A stretch of 7,444 bases of DNA, taken from assembly GCA_041623475.1 (NCBI GenBank), contig JBFJWU010000161.1:1-7444 (forward strand), in the 5' to 3' direction. Position 1 is the stretch's first letter. Each line of letters starts with the position of its first letter. Under the pieces are notes generated by a model. The model saw only the letters and a list, made by a program, of their open reading frames with translations. It did no database searches and was not told the DNA's origin. Of the stretch, positions 1 through 6,281 are shown one piece after another. Source of the DNA: JBFJWU01 sp041623475 [NCBI: bacterium] (GTDB taxonomy: Bacteria; J088). Made by a program: the position numbers and the translations under genes.

Positions 1-189
1 CCAAATAATAACTGTTGAACCGGCGGCCTTCAGATTGCTGTGCCCCGCAAACGGGTTTCCTTTTTGTTGGCCGTTTTTGATTCAACTAGTCATGATAATA
101 ACGCATTGCGTTAATGTTGTCAAACAGGAGTTATGGCGCCTCGCGAAACAGCATCGTTGCGGCGGACACAAACGGGTGGCCGGCGCAAC
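1..189. other. Left-edge stretch without a convincing gene
   Basis: No gene is supported here. Two small secondary structures are visible. Positions 44-55 read CCCG-CAAA-CGGG followed by a pyrimidine-rich TTTCCTTTTT, a weak plus-strand terminator shape that could end a gene lying to the left. Positions 99-113 form a 15-bp palindrome (TAACGCA t TGCGTTA). Read on the minus strand it is a short hairpin followed by TTATC, so it could be a poor terminator for the peptidase gene. Neither is strong. A plus-strand frame opening with ATG at 133 has an AGGAG only 2 nt upstream, too close for normal initiation, and runs antisense through the peptidase. Confidence 0.4.
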
Positions 190-1008
190 TCAGGGAAGCG
201 TGATTGGTTCGTTTCCGGTACCCAGGAGGACCGCGGGGTCAACCCTGGCACCGTTCAGCCGCGCGCCAAAATGCAGGTGCGGCCCGGTTGCACGACCAGA
301 CGAACCGACCAGGCCGATGGTGTGCCCGGCAGGAATGATGTCACCATCCTTGACGAGGATTTGCTGAAGATGAAAATACATGGTGATCAAACCGCCACCG
401 TGATCCAGGAACACACTGTTGCCGGCAAAAAAGTGATCGCCTGTCAGGGCCACCGTCCCCCCAGCCACTGCCAGAACAGGCGTGCCAGCGACGGCAGAGT
501 AGTCAGCTCCTGAATGGGGGTTACGTGGCTGTCCGTTGATGATGCGCCGCGACCCGAACCGCCCGCCAGCGGGCAGCGGCTTGAGCGGCGCTGCCAGTGG
601 CAGCATCGGAACGACACCGTCGTGCAGTTGCCAAAGGGCGCGAATCTGCCGGTTCTCGCGGCCAACTCGGTCCAGATCCGCCTGGGTCAGGTTAACCTTG
701 CTGTCATCCTTCAACGTGATGTGCTGTACGTCATATGGGTAGGGACCAACGGTCACGGCCGTCGCCTGGCGCGCACCGTCAATCATTCGGTAAAGCTCCA
801 GTGGCCCCGGCGCGGCCAGCATGTCAATACCATAGACGCAGGAATGGTCTGCCGCCGGCATCCAGGATCGATCCCCCTGACCACACCGTTCAACTGATTT
901 CGAACCCGCCCATGTCACAACCGTTCCGGGGTTAACGATAGGTTGCGCGGTCACTGCCATCGGCAATATACAAATGGCTGCAGTCAATACAATCTTACTT
1001 GGGCTCAA
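190..1008 (-). CDS. Secreted M23 family (LytM-type) zinc metallopeptidase
   Basis: This is a 272-residue exported peptidase of the lysostaphin/LytM class, zinc enzymes that usually cut peptidoglycan cross-bridges or stem peptides in the envelope. Residues 1-21 look like a Sec signal peptide: Lys5, a hydrophobic core at 6-19, then VTA before Gln22 as a signal peptidase I site. Residues 22-145 form the N-terminal domain that often precedes M23 in gammaproteobacterial members; Cys42 and Cys57 could pair. The catalytic domain starts at the FGSRRIINGQPRNPHSGADY segment (151-170). Expected zinc ligands and catalytic residues are present: His165 and Asp169, His213 in YFHL, and His244/His246 in GPHLHFG. 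It therefore looks active. The start is TTG, overlapping the end of xseA by 14 nt and preceded by AGGTGGAG, so translational coupling is likely. It is the last gene of the minus-strand block. The exact substrate bond is not readable. Confidence 0.9.
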   Translation of the reverse strand: MSPSKIVLTAAICILPMAVTAQPIVNPGTVVTWAGSKSVERCGQGDRSWMPAADHSCVYGIDMLAAPGPLELYRMIDGARQATAVTVGPYPYDVQHITLKDDSKVNLTQADLDRVGRENRQIRALWQLHDGVVPMLPLAAPLKPLPAGGRFGSRRIINGQPRNPHSGADYSAVAGTPVLAVAGGTVALTGDHFFAGNSVFLDHGGGLITMYFHLQQILVKDGDIIPAGHTIGLVGSSGRATGPHLHFGARLNGARVDPAVLLGTGNEPITLP

Positions 1009-2218
1009 TTAGCTCCACCTTTGTCTGGACGACTCCGTCCTGCAGTTGGACGGCCAGTTGGTCGCCCGGTTTCAGTCTTTTTGTACTGCTTATGTGAGTC
1101 CCCGTTCCCGGATCGTACGGGTAGGCAAATCCCCTGGCCAGGACTTGCAACGGACTGACCGTATGCAGGCGTCCGGACAACCCTGCAAGTGCGCTGGCAC
1201 GCTGCTCCACGCGGCCACCGATACCGCGACCGAGGCGCGCATAGGCGGTCTCCAGACGTTCCCGACGCCAGCCAACGCTGCGACCGGGATCACGTAGTTG
1301 CGTACGCCGATCATCCAGGCGCTGTCGTTCGGTATTCAATCGCGATTGCAGCCGGCGGTCAAGACGCTGACACCGCTCCACCAGCTGTCGCTGCAGTTCG
1401 ATTCGGTCCGGGAACAGCAGTTCTGCTGCAGCACTGGGAGTCGGTGCACGAACATCCGCGACAAAATCAGAAATCGTGAAATCAGTTTCATGGCCAACGG
1501 CACTGACAACCGGCAGGGTGCAGTCTGCAATGGCCCTGGCGACCCCTTCGGTATTGAATGGCCAAAGGTCTTCCAGGCTGCCGCCGCCACGAGCGACGAT
1601 GATCACGTCTATTCCAGGGTGCCGGTCCAGCTTTTTGATTGCCCGGATCAGTTGTTGTTCAGCGGCATTTCCCTGCACCAGGCTGGGGCTGACCACGATG
1701 TCAATTCCGGGATTGCGCCGACCACTGACAGAGAGAATATCGCGGATGACGGATCCGGTCGGGCTGGTCACGATACCAACGGTCCGGGGATACCCGGGCA
1801 ACTCCTTTTTACGGTCAGCGTCAAACAGGCCTTCGGACTGCAGTTTTTGTTTGAGTTGCGCAAAGGCAAGGGCCAGCGCGCCACTGCCCAGGGGGTCCAT
1901 CTGCCGGACGATTAACTGAAAGGAACCCCGTTCCTTGTATATTTCAGGTGTCCCGCCGGCAATGACCTCTAATCCGTCCTCGGGCTGGAACCGCAAGCGG
2001 CTGGCGTTGCCACGAAAACAGGCGCACGATAGCGCCGCAGAGTCATCTTTGAGGGAAAAATACAAGTGCCCGGCCGCAGATTGTTTGAATCCGCTGATTT
2101 CGCCACTGACCCAGACAAATGGCATCGTTTCGTCCAGCAGCGCATTAACACTCTGGACAAAATGGCCAACCGGAAAGACCGGGTAGCCGTCGCGAAATTC
2201 GATGTCCGGTTCTGGCAA
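995..2218 (-). CDS. xseA: Exodeoxyribonuclease VII large subunit
   Basis: This is the catalytic large subunit of exonuclease VII, which with several copies of the small subunit XseB degrades single-stranded DNA to short oligonucleotides in the cytoplasm, in repair and in removal of damaged or retron-like ssDNA. The N-terminal OB-fold spans about residues 12-110 (VWVSGEISGF, GHLYFSLKDD). The catalytic domain follows, with GIVTSPTGSVIRDI (148-161), ARGGGSLEDLWPFN (209-222) and SAVGHETDFTISDFVADVRAPTPSAAAE. Asp160, Arg210, His243 and Asp246 match the catalytic residues known in E. coli. A helical arm (about 270-350) and the C-terminal domain (SPLQVLARGFA, DGVVQTKV) complete it. At 407 residues it is shorter than the 456 of E. 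coli, mostly in the helical arm. The start is TTG with no clear Shine-Dalgarno, chosen because it gives the right distance to the OB-fold. The reading frame is closed by TGA 27 nt upstream. xseB is not in the window. Confidence 0.95.
   Translation of the reverse strand: MPEPDIEFRDGYPVFPVGHFVQSVNALLDETMPFVWVSGEISGFKQSAAGHLYFSLKDDSAALSCACFRGNASRLRFQPEDGLEVIAGGTPEIYKERGSFQLIVRQMDPLGSGALALAFAQLKQKLQSEGLFDADRKKELPGYPRTVGIVTSPTGSVIRDILSVSGRRNPGIDIVVSPSLVQGNAAEQQLIRAIKKLDRHPGIDVIIVARGGGSLEDLWPFNTEGVARAIADCTLPVVSAVGHETDFTISDFVADVRAPTPSAAAELLFPDRIELQRQLVERCQRLDRRLQSRLNTERQRLDDRRTQLRDPGRSVGWRRERLETAYARLGRGIGGRVEQRASALAGLSGRLHTVSPLQVLARGFAYPYDPGTGTHISSTKRLKPGDQLAVQLQDGVVQTKVELIEPK
1013..1020 (-). promoter_or_regulatory. 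Shine-Dalgarno for the M23 peptidase
   Basis: The minus strand reads AGGTGGAG here, ending 4 nt before the TTG at 1008-1006. It lies inside the last codons of xseA. It decides the start, because no ATG is available before the signal-peptide hydrophobic core. Confidence 0.6.
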
Positions 2219-2231
2219 GTGGTGCCCGTTT

Positions 2232-2246
2232 ACCGCTGACAGCGGT
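2232..2246. repeat. Inverted repeat between the 77-codon ORF and xseA
   Basis: ACCGCTG and CAGCGGT (7-bp arms, one central base) form a perfect palindrome. It covers the first base of the upstream ORF's stop codon and ends 13 nt before the xseA TTG start. No T-run follows on either strand, so it is not a terminator. It could fold in the mRNA just upstream of xseA. Confidence 0.45.
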
Positions 2247-2479
2247 CAGGCTTCGATGGGCAGGAACTCGATCTTGCTGTTGTCGATCCAGCCCAGAAAG
2301 TCGCCCTTGTTGCCCGCTGGCAAGCCAGCGGCACGTGCAGCGTCTACGTCGCCGGTCCACAACAATGATCGCTCTTTCTTGCGACAGAGGCAGAATACCT
2401 CGGTTTCGCCCACGCGAACGCGCTGGACAACCTCGCCGACCGCCACATGGTTTCGCTCTTCTGGCCGTGGTTCAATCAC
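2246..2479 (-). CDS. Uncharacterised small protein upstream of xseA
   Basis: This is a 77-residue ORF that I do not recognise. It is soluble, with no signal peptide or membrane segment. Its ends are MIEPRPEERN and DNSKIEFLPIEA, and it carries a CLCRKK segment (two cysteines, basic) at about 31-36 and a Gly/Asp-rich middle. Codon choice is like that of neighbouring real genes (mostly GGC, GAC, ATC, CTG, AAC), which argues for coding. It starts with GTG, preceded by AGGGA at a spacing of 9 nt. It lies 27 nt upstream of xseA in the same frame, so it is probably the first gene of the minus-strand operon. It is about the size of XseB but has none of that family's helical Leu/Glu pattern, so I do not call it xseB. 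It might also be a chance open stretch in front of xseA. Confidence 0.55.
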   Translation of the reverse strand: MIEPRPEERNHVAVGEVVQRVRVGETEVFCLCRKKERSLLWTGDVDAARAAGLPAGNKGDFLGWIDNSKIEFLPIEA

Positions 2480-2487
2480 TCACTAAA

Positions 2488-2520
2488 GTCCCTGTCTGCG
2501 GGGTTTTCAGGCTCAGGGAC
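2488..2520 (-). promoter_or_regulatory. Leader hairpin covering the 77-codon ORF's ribosome-binding site
   Basis: GTCCCTG (2488-2494) and CAGGGAC (2514-2520) are perfect 7-bp arms around a 19-nt loop. On the minus-strand transcript the 3' arm contains the AGGGA Shine-Dalgarno of the GTG start at 2479. Folding would therefore hide it. A regulatory role is inference from the sequence only. Confidence 0.3.
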
Positions 2521-2590
2521 CAAGGTACCAGTTAACCGCGCCGAGTGCCAGAAAAGTGCGGGATTCGTCGCGCAACACCTGACACCGCTT

Positions 2591-2599
2591 TGGTACACT
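2591..2599 (+). promoter_or_regulatory. Candidate extended -10 promoter for the mcd unit
   Basis: TGGTACACT matches an extended -10 (TGn plus a hexamer with 4 of 6 bases of TATAAT), about 80 nt before the mcd start. No good -35 is visible at the usual spacing. The region 2480-2680 between the divergent blocks must hold promoters in both directions; I see no convincing one for the minus strand. Confidence 0.25.
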
Positions 2600-2680
2600 G
2601 AATCCAGGCTCGCGGCCCCTTGAATCAGCGTCCGCAGCCGTGCAGAGCAACTACAACCAATCTGGAAAGAGGCAATAAAC

Positions 2681-4378
2681 ATGAGCGCCGTTGTGCTGGA
2701 TCCTTCCGTACCTGTAACTACTGAATCACTGCTCAGCGCTGGCTTGACACTGGATGCTGCGGTAAAGGTTCGTCAAGTTGTCGATCAGCTTTTCGACGCA
2801 GCACGGGATTCCATCAAGGATCGCGCCTCGGGCGAAAGCGGTCGTGTCGAGGCAGACCGCCTGGAAGCGTTGCAGGCCGAAGCCCACGCGTTCAGCATGC
2901 TGGGGATTTACCGCGAAGGCATTCGTGAAATGATAGATTTCGCACGGCGAATGGAGTCGGCAGACAACCCCGGCCTGGAAATTGCCCAGGCCCACGCGTT
3001 TATCGGACTGGCCGCAAGGGAAATCGCCGGCACAATTGATCTGGGTACGGCAGAGAAGGTCCTGCCAGAGGACCTGGGCCTGTCCCGTGAACAACTGGAC
3101 GGCCTGCTGACGGGCGAGACCGGTGCTTACGTCCGGACGGCCGCCTCGACAGCCTTGCTTGGGCAGATCGCAGCGAGGATCCGCGAAACCGGACAATTCG
3201 GTCGTGACGGAATTGACGATGACATGCTGGTCATGATCAAGGACCAGTTTCGAAAATTTGTCGACCAGGATGTTGTTCCAGTAGCGCATGACATTCACCT
3301 GAAAGACGTCCTGATCCCAATGGAACTGATCAATACGATGGCCGAAATGGGTGTCTTTGGCCTGACGATCCCCGAAGAATTTGGCGGCGCTGGCCTGGGC
3401 AAACTGGCTATGGTCCTGGTGACAGAAGAGCTGAGTCGGGGATACATCGGTGTGGGCTCGATCGGGACCCGTGCCGAGATTGCAGCCGAGCTGATTCTTG
3501 GCGGTGGAACTGACGAACAGAAATCCCACTGGCTTCCCAGAATCGCGTCCGGCGAAACATTACCGACCGCCGTATTCACTGAGCCATCCAACGGTTCCGA
3601 CCTTGCTCACCTGAAGACACGCGCTGAAAAAGTTGATGGCGGCTACAGCATCTCCGGGCAGAAAACCTGGATTACCCATGCCTCGCGGGCTGACATCATG
3701 ACCATCCTCGCCAGGACCAACCCGTCCGAACCCGGCTATAAGGGCCTGTCCATGTTTATCGGCGAGAAAGAGCGTATCGACGGCGATGTCAAGACCTTTC
3801 AGGTCGACGGGATCGAAGCCAGCGAACTGCCGGTGATCGGGTATCGGGGGATGAAAGAATATGAACTGAGTTTTGACGGTTTTTTTGTTCCCCAGGGCAA
3901 CCTGTTGGGCGAGGAAGAGGGGAATGGATTCAAGCAGTTGATGCGTACATTTGAAAGCGCCCGAATCCAGACCGCAGCCCGTGCCGTCGGTGTTGCCCAG
4001 GCCGCGCTGGAAACTGCCTACAACTTTGCCAACGAACGCGTACAGTTCGACAAACCAATTATCGAATTCCCACGGGTCTACACAAAGATCGCAAGAACCA
4101 GTGTCCTGATCCAGGCGGCTCGGCAATTGACGTTTTTCAGTGCCCGGCAAAAGGACGAGGACAAGCGCTGCGACCTGGAAGCCGGCATGGCCAAGCTGTA
4201 TGCGGGGTGGGTTGCGTGGCAGACCGCTGATGCGGCACTGCAGGTACACGGGGGTAACGGATTCAGCATGGAGTTTCCGATCAGCCGAATTCTGTGTGAT
4301 GCCCGGGTCCTGTCCATCTTCGAGGGAGCCGCCGAAATCCAGGCCCATGTCATTGCCCGGCGTCTGCTGGAAAGCTGA
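2681..4378 (+). CDS. mcd: (2S)-methylsuccinyl-CoA dehydrogenase-type acyl-CoA dehydrogenase
   Basis: This is a FAD-dependent acyl-CoA dehydrogenase of 565 residues, about 180 longer than typical members. The extra part is a helical N-terminal extension (about 1-175). This architecture is characteristic of Mcd, which oxidises (2S)-methylsuccinyl-CoA to mesaconyl-CoA in the ethylmalonyl-CoA pathway and passes electrons to ETF. The dehydrogenase core shows FTEPSNGSDL (299-308) and KTWITHA (328-334) on the flavin side, GYRGMKEYELSFDGF (387-401), ESARIQTAARAVGVAQ, NERVQFDKP with Arg453, and QVHGGNGF (521-528). The end reads RILCDARVLSIFEGAAEIQ, with Glu548 as catalytic base; this FEGAAEIQ ending closely resembles alphaproteobacterial Mcd as I remember it. 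AAAGAGG lies 8 nt before the ATG. No other ethylmalonyl-CoA pathway gene is in the window, so the substrate assignment rests on family resemblance; a related branched dicarboxyl-CoA is possible. It probably shares a transcript with the next gene, 73 nt on. Confidence 0.8.
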   Translation: MSAVVLDPSVPVTTESLLSAGLTLDAAVKVRQVVDQLFDAARDSIKDRASGESGRVEADRLEALQAEAHAFSMLGIYREGIREMIDFARRMESADNPGLEIAQAHAFIGLAAREIAGTIDLGTAEKVLPEDLGLSREQLDGLLTGETGAYVRTAASTALLGQIAARIRETGQFGRDGIDDDMLVMIKDQFRKFVDQDVVPVAHDIHLKDVLIPMELINTMAEMGVFGLTIPEEFGGAGLGKLAMVLVTEELSRGYIGVGSIGTRAEIAAELILGGGTDEQKSHWLPRIASGETLPTAVFTEPSNGSDLAHLKTRAEKVDGGYSISGQKTWITHASRADIMTILARTNPSEPGYKGLSMFIGEKERIDGDVKTFQVDGIEASELPVIGYRGMKEYELSFDGFFVPQGNLLGEEEGNGFKQLMRTFESARIQTAARAVGVAQAALETAYNFANERVQFDKPIIEFPRVYTKIARTSVLIQAARQLTFFSARQKDEDKRCDLEAGMAKLYAGWVAWQTADAALQVHGGNGFSMEFPISRILCDARVLSIFEGAAEIQAHVIARRLLES

Positions 4379-4451
4379 CTCGCCCGGATAATAATGGTAT
4401 TCGGGACCGGACCCCGGTAGAATAGGGCAACTTTCCAGCGGACAGGATGCG

Positions 4452-4931
4452 ATGAAACCCAAAATTGACCAGTTGATTGCGTTTGAGGTGTTCAAAGGCT
4501 TTTCGCCCGCCGAACTGGGTGCTGTCGCCAACAGTCTTGACGTCATCGAGTTGGGCGAGAACGACGTCCTGTTCGAACAGGGTGCGTCGGGCCGGTCGAT
4601 GTTCTATATCTACCGTGGGGCTGTCCGGATCGAGGGCAATGGTGGTGTCGTCTACGCGACTCTGGAGTCACCGACAATCCTCGGCGAGATGGCGATCCTT
4701 GAACACAAACCACGAAGTGCCAGGGCGGTTGCCGACAAGGAATCGGTCCTTTGGGAAATGGACGAATCCAGCCTGGCGAAACTGGTGGAACAGAGCAACA
4801 TGGCCGCGTACAAAATAATGAAATGGATCGCGACCGGACTCAGTGACAAATTGCGCAAGATGAATGACACGGTTAACCAGTTGAATCAGAAAATTATCAG
4901 CCAGTCCCGCCGCGCAGAGTGGGAGGGCTGA
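4452..4931 (+). CDS. Stand-alone cyclic-nucleotide-binding domain protein
   Basis: This is a 159-residue cytoplasmic protein consisting of one CAP/PKA-type cyclic-nucleotide-binding domain (about 12-115) and a C-terminal helical tail. The beta-roll is visible in VLFEQGASGRSMFYIYRGAVRI (39-60). The phosphate-binding cassette is GEMAILEHKPRSARA (78-92), with Gly78, Glu79 and Arg88 as the expected ligand contacts, so binding of cAMP, cGMP or a similar nucleotide is plausible. The tail (about 116-150, containing MNDTVNQLNQKI) looks amphipathic and could dimerise. There is no helix-turn-helix, so it is not a CRP-like transcription factor, and no enzymatic or membrane part. It may act through protein contact. 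The weak AGGA at 4444-4447 is 4 nt before the ATG. A TAGAAT at 4418-4423 could be a private -10, but its -35 is poor. It sits after mcd and before a strong terminator, so it is probably co-transcribed with mcd. Confidence 0.85.
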   Translation: MKPKIDQLIAFEVFKGFSPAELGAVANSLDVIELGENDVLFEQGASGRSMFYIYRGAVRIEGNGGVVYATLESPTILGEMAILEHKPRSARAVADKESVLWEMDESSLAKLVEQSNMAAYKIMKWIATGLSDKLRKMNDTVNQLNQKIISQSRRAEWEG

Positions 4932-4965
4932 GGGCTCACCGCCGGAATTTTTGTGAAGCTTCGCT

Positions 4966-4998
4966 GCCGTCCGCACCATGCGCGGATGGCTTTTTTTT
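4966..4998 (+). terminator. Rho-independent terminator after the mcd unit
   Basis: GCCGTCCGC (4966-4974) pairs with GCGGATGGC (4982-4990) as a 9-bp GC-rich stem with one G-T wobble and a 7-nt loop. Eight T residues follow (4991-4998). It starts 34 nt after the cyclic-nucleotide-binding gene and separates the two plus-strand units. Confidence 0.9.
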
Positions 4999-5006
4999 GC
5001 TACGAT

Positions 5007-5036
5007 TAAAAAGTATATACGTGTATATACTTTTTA
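5007..5036. promoter_or_regulatory. 30-bp perfect palindrome, probable operator of the paired-dehydrogenase operon
   Basis: TAAAAAGTATATAC (5007-5020), a central GT, then GTATATACTTTTTA (5023-5036) form perfect 14-bp arms. Each arm contains the octamer GTATATAC, which is itself a palindrome, so the site offers two stacked half-size operators 10 bp apart, one helical turn. The octamer fits the GT-n-TA-n-AC signature reported for HutC-type GntR repressors; TetR-type regulators also use long palindromes. TATACT at 5026-5031 could be a -10 box lying inside the site, but no good -35 is visible. It is very AT-rich compared with its surroundings. It is 128 nt before the dehydrogenase start, on the promoter side, just after a terminator. 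The cognate regulator is not in the window. Confidence 0.6.
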
Positions 5037-5152
5037 CAGATTAAGCTGGAAAATTGGCTGCCTCTGGCCGCAAACAATCAGTCGCGGCAAGCAGTCGTTT
5101 CAGGTCAGGACAATCGAACTGTCGCACCGCACAGCGGTCGCCACAACAAACC

Positions 5153-5158
5153 AAGGAG
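5153..5158 (+). promoter_or_regulatory. Shine-Dalgarno that fixes the start of the first paired dehydrogenase
   Basis: AAGGAG ends 6 nt before the ATG at 5165. This makes 5165 the start rather than the in-frame TTG at 5054, whose extra 37 residues are not like any acyl-CoA dehydrogenase N-terminus. Confidence 0.8.
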
Positions 5159-5164
5159 TTGTCA

Positions 5165-6253
5165 ATGGATTTTCGTTTGGACGACAACGAAGCCATGGTC
5201 GAGGATATGTGTCTTCGATTCGCCAAAGAACAATTACGCGAAGCCGGGGCCGAAGCTGACCGGGCGGCAGCGTTTCCTGCCGAGCTGGCTGCCAAGGGGC
5301 TGGAGCTGGGCATGTACCTGGACGCAATACCAGAAGCCCAGGGCGGGTACCGCGAAGACTCGTATTCACAAACCCAACGTGCGATTCGAATCCTGGCGCT
5401 GTCTACTGGCTGCCCATCCGTAGCGATTCGTTACGAGGCCAACACCGAATTTGCGCTGGTGGCCGATGACCTCGGCGATGCAGCATTGGAACGACTTGCG
5501 ACCCTGGCCGAAGATGCCGGAAACACGCTTGCGTGTACGGTTATCGCAGATGCAGCGTCACCGATCACATGTTCGTCGGGCAAGGTCAGCGGCCGCGCTG
5601 GCGCTGTACCCAACGCCCTGGGTGCCGCCTGCTACCTGGTCGTGCCATCGGATCTTGCAGCTGAACAGTTTGTCGCCCTGGTCGATGCCGGGGATGCTGT
5701 AGCGGTCGAGGAATCGCCGACAATGGGACTTCGCGCTTCCGCGGTTGCCACGGTCAATTTCGCAGATGCCCCGGCGGTCGCAGTTATCGATGGCGATGAC
5801 GGCGCACGACTTGCGGCGCAGGTCCGCAACAGTGTTCGTATCATGGCCGCGGCTGCGGGCACTGGATCGGCTCTGGCGGGTATTGATCACGCACAGGAAT
5901 ATGCCGCCGAACGCGTTCAGTTCGGACAGGCGATCCTGACCTTTGAATCCGTTGCCCGCCTGATTCACGAGAACCGTGCCAGGCTGCAGGCCGCCAAGCA
6001 CCTGGTCCTGGCTGCAGCCCAGGCCGTCGACCACGACGCACCGGGTGCCGACGTCCTTTGCCGACAGGCTGCCGACGTTGCCGGCGAATCGGCAACCCGG
6101 GCCGCTATTGACGCGGTCCAGGTCCTGGGTGGATACGGCTTCGTAAACGAATACCCGGTCGAAAAAATCATGCGTGATGTTCGCGCCATGACAACACTGG
6201 CTGGCGACGCCCTGCGGTCCACTGTGCTGGAAACCGCGGCGCCTGCCAACTGA
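5165..6253 (+). CDS. Acyl-CoA dehydrogenase-like subunit lacking the catalytic glutamate
   Basis: This is a 362-residue member of the acyl-CoA dehydrogenase fold, beginning MDFRLDDNEAMVEDM. The C-terminal helical domain is well kept: AAERVQFGQAILTFESVARL (247-266) with Arg250, and QVLGGYGFVNEYPVEKIMRD (319-338). In normal family members these two motifs bind the ADP part of the FAD held by the neighbouring subunit. The catalytic base is gone: where relatives have YEGT, this reads LAGD, with Ala346 replacing Glu. The TEPxxGSD and W(I/L)TNG motifs of the flavin side are also missing from the middle domain (about 120-205), which is Ala/Val-rich and short. It should therefore be inactive alone. 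The next gene, 28 nt downstream, has exactly the reverse set of losses, so I infer an obligate heteromer. A pure decayed paralogue is less likely because the frame and the kept motifs are intact. Substrate unknown. Confidence 0.88.
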   Translation: MDFRLDDNEAMVEDMCLRFAKEQLREAGAEADRAAAFPAELAAKGLELGMYLDAIPEAQGGYREDSYSQTQRAIRILALSTGCPSVAIRYEANTEFALVADDLGDAALERLATLAEDAGNTLACTVIADAASPITCSSGKVSGRAGAVPNALGAACYLVVPSDLAAEQFVALVDAGDAVAVEESPTMGLRASAVATVNFADAPAVAVIDGDDGARLAAQVRNSVRIMAAAAGTGSALAGIDHAQEYAAERVQFGQAILTFESVARLIHENRARLQAAKHLVLAAAQAVDHDAPGADVLCRQAADVAGESATRAAIDAVQVLGGYGFVNEYPVEKIMRDVRAMTTLAGDALRSTVLETAAPAN

Positions 6254-6281
6254 TAACCGTACAGCTGAAAAGGAACTGGAT

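Noticed and set aside
133-513. 126-codon plus-strand frame at the left edge with an upstream AGGAG
   Set aside because: The AGGAG is only 2 nt from the ATG, most of the frame is antisense to the zinc-binding half of the peptidase, and the translation looks random.
1298-1915. 205-codon plus-strand open frame across xseA
   Set aside because: Antisense to the catalytic core of xseA, whose motifs are unmistakable.
2246-2479. Idea that the small ORF upstream of xseA is xseB
   Set aside because: The length fits, but the Leu/Glu-rich helical pattern of XseB is absent and the sequence has Gly-, Trp- and Cys-containing segments instead.
2726-3529. 267-codon minus-strand open frame opposite the 5' half of mcd
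   Set aside because: Shadow of the mcd reading frame; the translation is Cys- and His-rich noise with no family signature.
3560-4546. 328-codon open frame on the minus strand, antisense to mcd
   Set aside because: It lies wholly over a well-recognised dehydrogenase gene, extends into the next gene, and its translation has no recognisable domain. Long antisense frames are common opposite GC-rich genes.
4923-4936. Tandem GAGGGCT repeat around the stop codon of the cyclic-nucleotide-binding gene
   Set aside because: Only two 7-bp copies; easily chance, with no structural consequence visible.
5007-5036. Reading the AT-rich palindrome as a second terminator
   Set aside because: A strong terminator already ends 9 nt upstream, the stem is mostly A-T, and the nested operator symmetry is better explained as a protein-binding site. 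A weak terminator role on the minus strand is not excluded.
5054-5164. In-frame N-terminal extension of the first paired dehydrogenase from a TTG
   Set aside because: The ATG at 5165 has an ideal AAGGAG at 6 nt, and the protein from there matches a normal family N-terminus; the extra 37 residues do not.
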